From Ruminococcus flavefaciens (GTDB lineage Bacteria; Bacillota; Clostridia; Oscillospirales; Ruminococcaceae): a stretch of DNA of 64,000 nt. The stretch is from contig JAMPGO010000002.1 in the NCBI GenBank assembly GCA_023663905.1, positions 62,001 through 126,000 on the forward strand, read 5' to 3'. The notes beneath the pieces are model-generated. The model had not been told where the DNA came from. It searched no databases and was given only the letters and a program-made list of their open reading frames with translations. This document shows, one piece after another, positions 49,656 to 59,093 of the stretch (position 1 is its first letter; every line of letters begins with the position of its first letter). Both the position numbers and the translations under genes were made by a program.

Positions 49656-50572
49656 CCGCCATTTTCCTCCGTAACTGTCAGCTCCTTGCCGTCCGACGTA
49701 ATCACAACGCTACCGCTAATGTCAGTACGGTAAACCTTGTCAGTGTACTTGCTCAGCTTTTCAAGCGTTATGTCGCACGGATGACCGTAGGAATTGCCCT
49801 CACCGCAGGAAATTACCGCAATATCGGGCTTTATTACTTCAAGAAATTCTTCCGAACTCGATGTATCGCTTCCGTGATGTCCGACCTTGTAAACGTCAAT
49901 ATCCTGCAATTTGCCCGATTCAATCATCTCTTTCTCGGCAAGCTTTTCAGCGTCGCCCGTGAAAATAAAGCTGTTTTCGCCGTAAGTCATTATAATTCCA
50001 ACAGAATAGTTGTTCGCATTGCTGTAGTCGTCACTGCACGGCGCTATAAATCGGCATTCCGCCGTGTTTATCCTGATAACCCTGTCGGCTTCTGCCTCCG
50101 TGATTGTCATTCCCTTGTTTTCAACCGCTGTCAGAAATCTCTCGAAATATTTCGTCGTCGGAACGTCGCTGTCGTCAAGATGAGGGAGAATAATCTCGCC
50201 TATATCGTAATATTCCACGATTTTATCCATACAGCCCATATGGTCGGAATGCGGGTGCGTGCCGATTACATAGTCAATCTGCGTTATGCCGAGATTGTCA
50301 AGATAAGCCTTAACCTCGTCGTCCTTGCCGATTTCTCCGCAGTCTATCAGCATTGTATCTTCGCCCGACTGTATGAATATGCTGTCGCCCTGCCCTACGT
50401 CTATGTAGTGGACTTTCAAGGGTTCAAGCTCCGCACCAATCTCACCGCCGTCGTCGTCATTACGGCTGAACCCGAAAATAACTCCTGCAACAACGGCTAT
50501 AATAAAGCCGATTACCCAGATTATACCCTTTTTCTGCGATTTTTCTGCGGACTGCTTTTTTTCTTCTGCCAT
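49652..50572 (-). CDS. Secreted/anchored metallo-beta-lactamase fold hydrolase (ComEC C-terminal-like)
   Basis: 306 aa. N-terminal basic stretch, membrane helix (about 18-36), then an MBL domain with VGQGDSIFI and THPHSDHMG (zinc motif HxHxDH) and HHGSDTS, as in the soluble part of ComEC. Free-standing forms are common in clostridia and are thought to act on nucleic acid or related substrates outside the cell. The GGCGGTGG ribosome site lies within ygiQ, whose 3' end overlaps this gene by 52 bases. Confidence 0.88.
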   Translation of the reverse strand: MAEEKKQSAEKSQKKGIIWVIGFIIAVVAGVIFGFSRNDDDGGEIGAELEPLKVHYIDVGQGDSIFIQSGEDTMLIDCGEIGKDDEVKAYLDNLGITQIDYVIGTHPHSDHMGCMDKIVEYYDIGEIILPHLDDSDVPTTKYFERFLTAVENKGMTITEAEADRVIRINTAECRFIAPCSDDYSNANNYSVGIIMTYGENSFIFTGDAEKLAEKEMIESGKLQDIDVYKVGHHGSDTSSSEEFLEVIKPDIAVISCGEGNSYGHPCDITLEKLSKYTDKVYRTDISGSVVITSDGKELTVTEENGG

Positions 50573-52401
50573 TGATTACCACCGCCTTTGTTAGTATTGG
50601 TTTTTCTTGTATTATCCTCAACCAGACATTTCGGAGAACTGCCGATTAAATCAAATCTTTTAGCCTTTTTCAGCGCCTTAAGCACGATTTCCTTGTTCTG
50701 TGGTTTGAAATACTGGAGCAAAGCCCTCTGCATAGCCTTTTCCTCCGCAGTTTTTGGGACGTACACCTTTTCCATTGTATACGGGTCAAGCTCCGTGTAG
50801 AACATACACGTTGAAATCGTTCCGGGCGTTGGATAGAAATCCTGCACCTGTTCGGGACGGATTTTGTTGTCACGCAGGAATAATGCAAGGTCTATCGCTT
50901 CATTCAGCGTGCTTCCGGGATGAGACGACATAAGATACGGCACGAGATACTGCTCCTTATCTATACTCTTTGTAATCTCATAGAAACGCTTCTGAAATGC
51001 CTTGTAAGCCTCGATATGCGGTTTGCCCATTTTGTCCAGCACTACCGCCGAGCAGTGTTCGGGCGCAACTTTAAGCTGTCCGCTTACGTGGTACTTTATA
51101 AGCTCACGCATAAATTCATCGTTCTTGTCCTGCATAAGATAATCGTAACGTATTCCCGAGCGTATAAAAACACGCTTCACACCCTTGACCTTGCGGATTT
51201 TCCTAAGCATTTCAAGATATTCCCTGTGGTCGGCTTTGAGTGCGGGACAAGGAGTCGGCGCAAGGCATTTCTTTCCCATACAAAGTCCTTTTTTAAGCTG
51301 TTTTTCGCAGGAAGTATGGCGGAAATTAGCTGTCGGTCCGCCTACGTCGTGGATATATCCCTTGAAATCGGGCATTTTCGTTACCCTCTCCGCTTCGGCA
51401 AGCACGGATTCCTCGCTCCTTACCGTAACACGTCTGCCCTGATGTAAAGCAATCGAACAGAAATTGCAGTAGCCGAAACATCCTCTGTTGTGCGTAATCG
51501 AGAACCGCACTTCCTCAATTCCCGGAACTCCGCCCTCGCTCTCATAACTCGGGTGGTATCTCCTCGTATACGGCAGACTGTAAATATAGTCAAGCTCTTC
51601 GGTTGTCAGGCTCTTTGCAGGAGGAGTCTGCACAAGCATCATATTGCCGTGCCTCTGGACTATGGTCTTGCCGTATACCTCGTCCTGCCAGTCGTACTGG
51701 ATTTTAGTCGCCTTTGCATACTCCTTTTTATTGTCCCTGACCTGCTCGAACGACGGACACTGCGCCGAACCTATCGGAGTATTGACAGGCTCAGTCATAT
51801 AGCAAGTACCTCGTATATCGTGGATTGCGTGAATGTCCTCGCCGTCCACAAGCCGTCTGCACAGCTCCTGTATCTGATGTTCGCCCATACCGTACATAAG
51901 CAAATCCGCACCGCTGTCTGCAAGTACCGACGGACGGACTTTATCGTCCCAGTAGTCGTAATGGGCAAAACGGCGCAGTGAAGCTTCAAGTCCGCCTATT
52001 GCTATCGGCACGTCGCCGAAATACTCTCGGAGCTTCTGACAGTACACTATAACAGCTCTGTCGGGACGTTTTCCTGCCTTTCCGCCTGCCGTATATGCGT
52101 CGTCCGAACGCTTTCGCTTTGCCGCCGTGTAATGCGCCACCATAGAATCAATATTGCCCGAAGTCACCAGAAATGCGTACTTCGGCGCACCGAACCGCCT
52201 GAAATCTTTTGGTGTTCTCCAGTCGGGCTGGGATATTATTCCCACAGTAAAGCCCATTGCTTCTATCAGACGTGTTACTATCGCCGCCCCGAAGCTCGGG
52301 TGGTCAACATATGCGTCGCCTGTTATGTAAATGAAATCGAACTGCGCTATGCCCTGCTCGTCCATTTCTTTTTTAGTCGTAGGTATAAATTTATCGTACA
52401 T
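50521..52401 (-). CDS. YgiQ-family radical SAM protein
   Basis: 626 aa. The long N-terminal region contains FIYITGDAYVDHPSFG and GGLEASLRRFAHYDYWDD, both family signatures. The radical SAM motif is CFGYCNFC (about 312-319). A basic C-terminal tail (KKKSSPQKNRRKRV) lies in the overlap with the next gene. The substrate is unknown. Confidence 0.92.
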   Translation of the reverse strand: MYDKFIPTTKKEMDEQGIAQFDFIYITGDAYVDHPSFGAAIVTRLIEAMGFTVGIISQPDWRTPKDFRRFGAPKYAFLVTSGNIDSMVAHYTAAKRKRSDDAYTAGGKAGKRPDRAVIVYCQKLREYFGDVPIAIGGLEASLRRFAHYDYWDDKVRPSVLADSGADLLMYGMGEHQIQELCRRLVDGEDIHAIHDIRGTCYMTEPVNTPIGSAQCPSFEQVRDNKKEYAKATKIQYDWQDEVYGKTIVQRHGNMMLVQTPPAKSLTTEELDYIYSLPYTRRYHPSYESEGGVPGIEEVRFSITHNRGCFGYCNFCSIALHQGRRVTVRSEESVLAEAERVTKMPDFKGYIHDVGGPTANFRHTSCEKQLKKGLCMGKKCLAPTPCPALKADHREYLEMLRKIRKVKGVKRVFIRSGIRYDYLMQDKNDEFMRELIKYHVSGQLKVAPEHCSAVVLDKMGKPHIEAYKAFQKRFYEITKSIDKEQYLVPYLMSSHPGSTLNEAIDLALFLRDNKIRPEQVQDFYPTPGTISTCMFYTELDPYTMEKVYVPKTAEEKAMQRALLQYFKPQNKEIVLKALKKAKRFDLIGSSPKCLVEDNTRKTNTNKGGGNQWQKKKSSPQKNRRKRV

Positions 52402-52410
52402 CCGTTCACC

Positions 52411-53223
52411 TCAGTCCATATCGAAATCAATTAAAACTTTTGAAAAATCAAGATTTTTCAGGTCAGATTTTTTCATAATCCAGTAAGTATGAAATATCCA
52501 GCCCTCAAAATTATCATAGCAGTCAGACTGAAAAAGATTTACTTCCGTTTCGTCAATCTGCGGAGGGTTTACACCCTGCGGATAGCCGAATATCTTATCC
52601 AAATCACTGTTATCACGAGAGTTTTCATACTCTTTGCCATAATCAAATTCAACAGAATGTTCAGCAAAACACTCGTCAGGATTATAATATCTGCTGTAAT
52701 ACGGGAATGGCGGTGCAGTGCGTTTCAGCGTTGACATATCGCCGTCCCAGTAGATTACTTTATGAAGTGCGGTTTTATCAGGTTCATCACAGTGAATTTC
52801 TATAGATTCTGAGCTTTCAAGTTCAAAAACTTCATCGCTCCAGAATATGTAAAGCATACCCTTTTTTGGCAGAAGATTTTCAACGTCCGCACCCGATTCT
52901 GCAAGTTCATACAGGTTAATCTGTGCGACCAACTGCATTGCCGATTTTTCATAACGGTGTGTATTGTTGATAAGAGCTTCTTCTCCAAATAAGCGACACA
53001 TAACAGGATTTGTGATTTCAGTGATGCCACTCATAACAGGATATTCGATTTCAGGCGGTAAATCGGGATAACCGCCCAGTTTACTCGCTCCTATAGGTAT
53101 TTCGCCTTCTGCCCTGCTGTATTTCAGTAAAATCGCATTTCTGTAGCTCTCTTTTAGAATCTCCGATTCTTCGGTGTAGCCGTCCCTTGCAAGCTGTTCA
53201 AACAAAGTTAATTTTTCTGACAT
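52411..53223 (-). CDS. DUF1963 (YwqG-like) protein
   Basis: 270 aa, soluble, acidic. Conserved DUF1963 features: GASKLGGYPDLPPEIEYP, LVAQINLYEL and GMLYIFWSD, then QIDETEVNLFQSD near the C-terminus. The family is widespread but of unknown function. The gene starts 1 base after ftsK ends in the same direction; ygiQ follows after 9 bases. Confidence 0.87.
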   Translation of the reverse strand: MSEKLTLFEQLARDGYTEESEILKESYRNAILLKYSRAEGEIPIGASKLGGYPDLPPEIEYPVMSGITEITNPVMCRLFGEEALINNTHRYEKSAMQLVAQINLYELAESGADVENLLPKKGMLYIFWSDEVFELESSESIEIHCDEPDKTALHKVIYWDGDMSTLKRTAPPFPYYSRYYNPDECFAEHSVEFDYGKEYENSRDNSDLDKIFGYPQGVNPPQIDETEVNLFQSDCYDNFEGWIFHTYWIMKKSDLKNLDFSKVLIDFDMD

Positions 53224-53224
53224 A

Positions 53225-55822
53225 TTATTTATCCTCCAGTTGTCTCATTTTCCACTCATCAAACTGCATTTTCGACATAAGCACTTTTCTTGGCTTTGAA
53301 CCTTCGGGCGAACTGATAATACCACACTCTTCAAGCTCGTCCATAATCCTTGAAGCCCTTGCATAGCCGAGTTTAAGCTTCTTCTGTAGCATTGTAGTTG
53401 AAAGCTGTCCCGCATTTACGGCAACTTCCGCAGCCCTGATAATATAATCCTCATCGCTTCCCGCTTCAAATCCGCTGTCGGACAGTGCCTTGTCGCCCTT
53501 GCTTCCCTTTGTCTGCGGTACAAAATTCTCCACAGCTTCAATAATCTGCGGATTGTAACTGCTCGTCGCCTGAGAGCGTATAAATTCGAGGGTAGCGTTT
53601 ATGTCCTTGGATGAAGCAAAACAGCCCTGCACTCTTATGGGCTTGCTCATTCCTATCGGCATATAGAGCATATCGCCGTTGCCGAGAAGCTTGTCCGCTC
53701 CTGCCATATCGATGATAGTTCGTGAATCCACCTGAGACATAACGGAAAGGGCGATACGGCTTGGGATATTAGCCTTGATAAGTCCCGTGATTACGTCCGT
53801 CGTTGGTCGCTGGGTTGCAACAACAAGGTGCATTCCTGCGGCACGTCCCATTTGTGCGAGACGGCATATAGAATCTTCAACTTCCTTTCCTGCAACAAGC
53901 ATCATATCGGCAAGCTCGTCAATAAATATAACAATCTGTGGCATACGTTCAAAACCGCCGTCGTCCGCAAGCTCGTTATAGGATTTCAAATCGTTCGCTC
54001 CTATATCGGCAAACGTATTATACCTCCTCATCATCTCATTCACAGCCCAGTTCAATGCACCTGCCGCCTTTTTTGCTTCCGTAACTATCGGAATAAGAAG
54101 GTGCGGTATGCCCTCGAATATCTTGAACTCAACAACTTTCGGGTCAATCAGAATAATCTTTACTTCATCGGGTGTTGCGTTATAAAGTATGCTCATAATT
54201 ATTGAGCGTGTGCAGACGGATTTACCCGAACCTGTCGTACCTGCGATAATAACGTGCGGAAGCCTTGTAATATCGCCGACAACTGCGTTGCCTGTAATAT
54301 CCTTGCCGACCGCAAATGCCAGCTTGCTTCTGGAATTTCTGAACTCGGCAGATTCAAGAATCTCCCTTAACATAACGTCGTCCTTGTTTATATTAGGGAC
54401 TTCTATTCCGACTGCCGCCTTTCCAGGAACAGGCGCTTCAATACGCACACCCTGCGCCGCAAGGCTCAGCGCTATATCATCCTCAAGTCCACGTATTTTC
54501 GATACTTTTATGCCCGAACCCGGCTTAACTTCATATCGGGTGATTGCAGGACCTCTGAAAATATCAACGATGTCAACTTTTACCGCAAAACTGTCAAAAG
54601 TTTTTACTATAGTATCAGCCTTTTCAAGCATTTCCGCCTTAGCTTCAACACTGCTGTGCTTGTTGGGCGACGGTGTGAGAAGTGCCAAATCGGGAAGAAC
54701 GTACAACGGCTTCTCAATGTACTCCTCGACGGTTTCGTCATCATCCTCCGTCGGAATCACCGCCTGCTTCTGCACGGATTTTTTCCTTGAAGCGTTCTCG
54801 ATAAGTCGCTCCAGCTCGCTGAATGACCTGTTTTCCTCGGGATTATCGTCTATATCTATATCAATGACAGAATTCTGAACCTCGGGCTTTTCGGCAGATT
54901 CGGGCTGTGCGGATTTTTCGTCGGGCAAGGGTATATCAAAGAACATACTAAATTCTTCTTCCTCTTTTGTGCGGTAATCATTTTCGCCGATACCGTGAAT
55001 CTCGGGAAGAGGACTTACCTGAACGCTGTCGTCAGCAACATCTTCAACAACAATATCATCGTCCTCATCGTCATCTTCCTTGTCATCCCTGTCGGCATAT
55101 TCGTCATCGTCGTCATCTTCATCGTTCTGATAGTATTCATCATCGTCGTCGCTGTCTTCTTCACCGCCGATAAAGAAATTGTATGCAAACTTGAACGGCG
55201 CTGTTATAACGTCAAAGCAGTCCTTCAGCCCTTTGCCCGATAAAATCAGGAAAAGAACTGCCGAGAGCAGGACTATTACTATTCTCGCTCCCATTTTTCC
55301 AAAAACCACAAACAGTATTCCAGCAACAGGAAGCGAAATAACTCCTCCGCCTCTCAGCCTAGTGCCATCACTGTAAAGGCTTATTATATAGCTAAGCAAA
55401 TCCTGCCCCGGAATTTCGCCCACTGTGAATATCTGCAATGCCGAACTCGCAAGAACCGTCCAGCCGATTCCCCACAGGGCTTTTGCAAGTATCTCTTCCG
55501 CCTGTCTGCCCAGTCCCATAAGGACGGACGAATATATCAGAAGAATCGGGACTGCAAAAACTGCCCAGCCACAGATTCCCCACAGCGCATTGTGCATATA
55601 GCTCCAGCCAGCAGAACCGGGAATCAGCGTTATAAGTGCAGTGAGAATGCCCATTCCGAACATCGCAACGGATACCACACGGCTCATCTCGCTTATGTAA
55701 TCGGTATCGCTGTATTCCTCCTCGCCGTCGTCATTATCAGGCTTTTTAACGGGCTTACCCTTGCGGGTATAGCCCTCCTCGTTAAATTCCGCACCGAACG
55801 GAGTTTTCTTTTTCTCTGCCAT
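53225..55822 (-). CDS. ftsK: DNA translocase FtsK/SpoIIIE
   Basis: 865 aa. Four N-terminal membrane helices (about 45-200), a highly acidic Asp/Glu linker (about 215-265), then the motor domain with Walker A GTTGSGKSVCT (about 520-530), IFIDELADMM (Walker B, about 630) and a C-terminal winged-helix gamma domain (about 800-860, QKKLKLGYARASRIMDEL). Pumps DNA through the division or forespore septum. tepA precedes it, as in many Firmicutes. Given SpoVM, a SpoIIIE role in sporulation is plausible. Confidence 0.95.
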   Translation of the reverse strand: MAEKKKTPFGAEFNEEGYTRKGKPVKKPDNDDGEEEYSDTDYISEMSRVVSVAMFGMGILTALITLIPGSAGWSYMHNALWGICGWAVFAVPILLIYSSVLMGLGRQAEEILAKALWGIGWTVLASSALQIFTVGEIPGQDLLSYIISLYSDGTRLRGGGVISLPVAGILFVVFGKMGARIVIVLLSAVLFLILSGKGLKDCFDVITAPFKFAYNFFIGGEEDSDDDDEYYQNDEDDDDDEYADRDDKEDDDEDDDIVVEDVADDSVQVSPLPEIHGIGENDYRTKEEEEFSMFFDIPLPDEKSAQPESAEKPEVQNSVIDIDIDDNPEENRSFSELERLIENASRKKSVQKQAVIPTEDDDETVEEYIEKPLYVLPDLALLTPSPNKHSSVEAKAEMLEKADTIVKTFDSFAVKVDIVDIFRGPAITRYEVKPGSGIKVSKIRGLEDDIALSLAAQGVRIEAPVPGKAAVGIEVPNINKDDVMLREILESAEFRNSRSKLAFAVGKDITGNAVVGDITRLPHVIIAGTTGSGKSVCTRSIIMSILYNATPDEVKIILIDPKVVEFKIFEGIPHLLIPIVTEAKKAAGALNWAVNEMMRRYNTFADIGANDLKSYNELADDGGFERMPQIVIFIDELADMMLVAGKEVEDSICRLAQMGRAAGMHLVVATQRPTTDVITGLIKANIPSRIALSVMSQVDSRTIIDMAGADKLLGNGDMLYMPIGMSKPIRVQGCFASSKDINATLEFIRSQATSSYNPQIIEAVENFVPQTKGSKGDKALSDSGFEAGSDEDYIIRAAEVAVNAGQLSTTMLQKKLKLGYARASRIMDELEECGIISSPEGSKPRKVLMSKMQFDEWKMRQLEDK

Positions 55823-55837
55823 TCTGCCACCTCCGTG

Positions 55838-56530
55838 TTATTTATATCTCTTTTCAGTATTTTCAATCATCTCATAAAGGCAGTCCATAGCGTCGCCGAG
55901 ACTTCCGAGCCTGTCAATAAGCCCGATTTCCACCGCCTTTTCGCCGTCCACAACAGAACCCACATCAAGGACAAGCTCGCTCGTGTTCATCATAAGAGTA
56001 CGGAACTCGCTTTCCTGCACCCTGCTGTTGGACGTAACAAAACTGACAATCCTGTCCTGCATTTTATCGAAATACGAGAGAGTCTGAGGAACTCCCAGAA
56101 CAGTGCCGTTCATACGTACAGGGTGAATCGTCATTGAAGCGGACGGAACTATAAACGACATTTTCGCACTGACTGCAAGAGGTACGCCTATGGAATGTCC
56201 TCCGCCGACAACAAGCGAAACCGTAGGTGTTTTCATACCTGCGATAAGCTCGGCAATGGCAAGTCCCGCTTCAACATCTCCGCCGACCGTGTTGAGTATG
56301 ATGATAAGTCCCTCAACGCTCCTGTCCTGCTCCACAGCCACAAGCGCAGGGATGATATGCTCGTATTTGGTACTCTTATTCTGCTCGCTGAGTACATAAT
56401 GCCCTTCAATCTGCCCTATAATAGTAAGGCAGTGAATAAGGTGCTTGGTATTCTGCACATCAACCTGAGCCTCGCTCTCGGCAACGTTTATTTCTTCCTC
56501 TGTTTTCCTGTCTTTTTCGTTGTTATCCAC
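55838..56530 (-). CDS. tepA: ClpP-like serine protease TepA
   Basis: 230 aa. ClpP fold with [18 protein letters not shown] (substrate strand), the nucleophile Ser in [13 protein letters not shown] (about 126-138) and the His in TIHPVRMNG. Bacillus TepA is a membrane-associated, ATP-independent peptidase linked to protein export and SASP degradation. The GTG at 56530 is preferred over the GTG at 56539, which lies only 1 base from AGGAG. Confidence 0.9.
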   Translation of the reverse strand: MDNNEKDRKTEEEINVAESEAQVDVQNTKHLIHCLTIIGQIEGHYVLSEQNKSTKYEHIIPALVAVEQDRSVEGLIIILNTVGGDVEAGLAIAELIAGMKTPTVSLVVGGGHSIGVPLAVSAKMSFIVPSASMTIHPVRMNGTVLGVPQTLSYFDKMQDRIVSFVTSNSRVQESEFRTLMMNTSELVLDVGSVVDGEKAVEIGLIDRLGSLGDAMDCLYEMIENTEKRYK

Positions 56531-56595
56531 GATATACACGCTCCTGAATTTATTTTAAGTTATTATAACCATTCGGCAAGCGGGTATACATTAAT

Positions 56596-56624
56596 ATTAT
56601 ATACTATTTATGGCACAAAGTCAA
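56596..56624 (-). promoter_or_regulatory. Promoter of the tepA-ftsK-ispH operon
   Basis: Minus strand: TTGACT (56624-56619), a 17-base spacer, TATAAT (56601-56596). Confidence 0.8.
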
Positions 56625-56744
56625 GACAGACGGCAAAACTTTTGTTTCGTTCTGCGGTAATAGCAAGTTCAACACAATCTGCATATTATAATATATGCCA
56701 TAAAGCAAAAACTCAATCCCTGACTAACAAGAGGAGGGATATAT

Positions 56745-56945
56745 ATGATTGAATATATTGCGGAAATGCCCTCGTACACCTATGCTATGAAAGCCGAAAG
56801 ACTTCTTAAGGCAAGAGGGATTCGCTGTGAAATAAAAAGACGTGAGGAGGGCTGTGGATATAATCTGCACGTCTATAACAAAACCTCACTGGAAATTCTC
56901 AGGCAAAATGCTGTTCCGTATAAGCTGAAACAGCCGGAGGTATAA
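56745..56945 (+). CDS. DUF3343 protein (putative Se/S carrier-like)
   Basis: 66 aa. A betaalpha-type small protein with the sequence MIEYIAEMPSYTYAMKAERL then a GCGYNLHVY loop. Fits DUF3343, described as a putative selenium or sulfur carrier. Cys 29 and 39 are the candidate acceptors. The stop overlaps the first possible ATG of the desulfurase-like gene. AGGAGG at 56731-56737. No strong promoter is visible upstream: a TATAAT at 56687-56692 lacks a good -35. Confidence 0.8.
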   Translation: MIEYIAEMPSYTYAMKAERLLKARGIRCEIKRREEGCGYNLHVYNKTSLEILRQNAVPYKLKQPEV

Positions 56946-56947
56946 TG

Positions 56948-58075
56948 ATGATTATTAATTTTGACAATTCCGCCACAACTTTTCCGAAACCTGCCTCCGT
57001 CAGAAAAGCAGTCGTCTCCGCTATGGAAAAATACGGAAGCTCAGGCAGAGGCGGTCACCATATAGCTTCCGAAACTTCAAAGGCTGTTTTTTCAGCTCGT
57101 GAAACAGTTGCGGATTTTTTCAATGCCGAACCCGAAAATGTCGTGTTTACGCTCAACTGCACTCACGCTCTCAATATGGCTATACAGGGCATTATGAAAA
57201 ACGGCGGTCATATGATTATCAGCGGAATGGAGCATAATTCATCCGCACGTCCTTCCGCAAAGCTTGCAGGCGAGAAGAAAATCCTGCTTTCCGTCGCTCC
57301 TGTATATCCCGAGGACGAAAAGACTATCGACAGCTTCCGACGGCTTATCAGAAGCGATACAAAAGCCATAGTATGCACCATAGCAAGCAATGTTACGGGA
57401 CAGATTCTGCCATACCGTGAGATTGCCGAGCTTTGCCGTAAAAACGACATCTGCTTTATTGCCGACGGTGCGCAGGCTTGCGGAATAATCGATGTGAAGA
57501 TGAGCGACGGCATAAATATTCTATGCACGGCAGGTCACAAAGGACTCTACGGCATAACAGGAACAGGACTTCTCATCTCGGACGGCAGATATTTTATACC
57601 TCCAATAATGCAGGGCGGTACGGGAAGCAGTTCCCAGAGCCTTGTTCAGCCCGATTTGCTTCCCGAAAGCCTTGAAAGCGGTACTGTCGGTGTTATAGGC
57701 ATAATGTCAGTTAAAGCAGGCATAGAATTTATTCAGAGAATCGGAACGGACAGAATTTTCAGGCACGAGGACAATATATGCCGTAGATTTATTTCCGAAC
57801 TACGCAGAAATAAAAAGATTACCGTCTATCGTCATCCAACCGCCGAATATGTCCCGATTGTATCGTTCAATATAGAGGGTATGAACTCCGAAGCCGTCGC
57901 ACAGATTCTTGCAAATCAGGGATTCTGTCTGCGTGCGGGATTCCACTGCTCAGCCCTTGCGCATTCACAGCTCGGGACTGATACGGGTACTGTCAGGTTT
58001 TCGCCGTCGGTTTTCAGCCGTGAAGCCGATGCCGTCCGTCTTGCCGAAGCAGTGAGCAGGATATGCAAAAAATAA
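56948..58075 (+). CDS. Class V aminotransferase / cysteine desulfurase family
   Basis: 375 aa PLP enzyme. NFDNSATTFPKP at the start, the His-rich EHNSSARP, the PLP Lys in TAGHKGLYGITG (about residue 200) and the Cys loop AGFHCSALAH (about 337) match cysteine desulfurase or selenocysteine lyase-like enzymes. With the DUF3343 partner it may supply sulfur or selenium to some acceptor. The ATG at 56948 has GGAGG 7 bases upstream and is preferred over the ATG at 56945. Confidence 0.9.
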   Translation: MIINFDNSATTFPKPASVRKAVVSAMEKYGSSGRGGHHIASETSKAVFSARETVADFFNAEPENVVFTLNCTHALNMAIQGIMKNGGHMIISGMEHNSSARPSAKLAGEKKILLSVAPVYPEDEKTIDSFRRLIRSDTKAIVCTIASNVTGQILPYREIAELCRKNDICFIADGAQACGIIDVKMSDGINILCTAGHKGLYGITGTGLLISDGRYFIPPIMQGGTGSSSQSLVQPDLLPESLESGTVGVIGIMSVKAGIEFIQRIGTDRIFRHEDNICRRFISELRRNKKITVYRHPTAEYVPIVSFNIEGMNSEAVAQILANQGFCLRAGFHCSALAHSQLGTDTGTVRFSPSVFSREADAVRLAEAVSRICKK

Positions 58076-58110
58076 TTTGTGATAATTTTATAAAAAATCA
58101 GCAAAAGCTA

Positions 58111-58139
58111 TTGAAATTCTCGCAAATTGTTGGTACAAT
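58111..58139 (+). promoter_or_regulatory. cdaA promoter
   Basis: TTGAAA (58111-58116), a 17-base spacer, TACAAT (58134-58139) with extended -10 TG. The transcript should start near 58146. Confidence 0.75.
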
Positions 58140-58150
58140 ATATATAGACG

Positions 58151-58184
58151 AATCCGAGGCGGTCGTTTTCCGCCTCCGGATTTT
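58151..58184 (+). promoter_or_regulatory. 5'-end leader hairpin with T tract before cdaA
   Basis: AATCCGAGGCGG (58151-58162) pairs with CCGCCTCCGGATT (58170-58182, one bulged C) around TCGTTTT, and then TT follows. It sits at the very 5' end of the predicted cdaA transcript. It could attenuate transcription or protect the mRNA. No known c-di-AMP riboswitch is recognised. Confidence 0.7.
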
Positions 58185-58211
58185 CCGACTATCCGCAAAG
58201 GACGTGAGAAT

Positions 58212-59093
58212 ATGCCATCTCTACAGGAAATAAAATATGCCTTCTTCAGCCTTATGAGTACAATTGAGCTGAAAGATATTATAGACCTCGCCGTGCTTAC
58301 ATATCTTGTCTACCTCCTGCTTAAGCTTATCCGTGAAACACGTGCAGGTCAGCTGATGAAAGGTATCGTGCTTCTTATTCTTGCTTATGCCGTCAGCAGT
58401 TTCCTTGAGCTGACTGTTATGGAATATCTTCTCCAGCAGGCTCTTGACATCGGTCTTATTGCTATGCTGATTCTTTTTCAGCCCGAGCTGAGACGTGCGC
58501 TGGAACAGTTCGGTCAGACAAAGCTCGGTATAAAGCTTATCGGCATAGGCACGCCGTCCAATGATATAAAACAGCGCTGGAACGAGACTATTGAGATTAT
58601 CTGCGATTCGTGCGTTGAGCTTTCCGCAAGCTGTACAGGTGCGCTGATTGTAATCGAACGACAGACAAAACTCGGCGAGCAGATTGAATCGGGTACGCTT
58701 ATGAACGCTCTCCCGAGCAAGCAGATTTTCGGCAATATATTCTACCCGAAAACTCCGCTTCACGACGGCGCTGTTATAATGCGCAACGGTATGATACTTG
58801 CGGCGGCTTGTTTTCTTCCGAAGGCACAGAACGACAGGCTTATTGACAAGAGTCTCGGTTCACGTCACCGTGCCGCTATCGGAATGAGCGAGAACTCCGA
58901 CGCTGTTGTCATTGCCGTCTCCGAAGAAACAGGGCAGATTTCCGTTGCAATGAACGGCGTACTTACCAGAGACTATACCCGTGAAAAGCTTAAATCAACC
59001 CTCGAAAAGGAAATCTTCTATGAAAATCCCTCTGACGAGGAAAACTCGGGAAATATTCTCTCCTCTGTTCTCGGAAGGAGGAAGAAGAAATGA
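58212..59093 (+). CDS. cdaA: Diadenylate cyclase CdaA
   Basis: 293 aa. Makes c-di-AMP from two ATP. Three N-terminal membrane helices (about 25-90), then the DAC domain with HDGAVIMRNG (DGA 185-187) and SRHRAAIG (RHR 218-220). c-di-AMP controls potassium uptake and osmotic balance. AAAGGACG precedes the ATG. Overlaps cdaR by 4 bases. Confidence 0.95.
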   Translation: MPSLQEIKYAFFSLMSTIELKDIIDLAVLTYLVYLLLKLIRETRAGQLMKGIVLLILAYAVSSFLELTVMEYLLQQALDIGLIAMLILFQPELRRALEQFGQTKLGIKLIGIGTPSNDIKQRWNETIEIICDSCVELSASCTGALIVIERQTKLGEQIESGTLMNALPSKQIFGNIFYPKTPLHDGAVIMRNGMILAAACFLPKAQNDRLIDKSLGSRHRAAIGMSENSDAVVIAVSEETGQISVAMNGVLTRDYTREKLKSTLEKEIFYENPSDEENSGNILSSVLGRRKKK

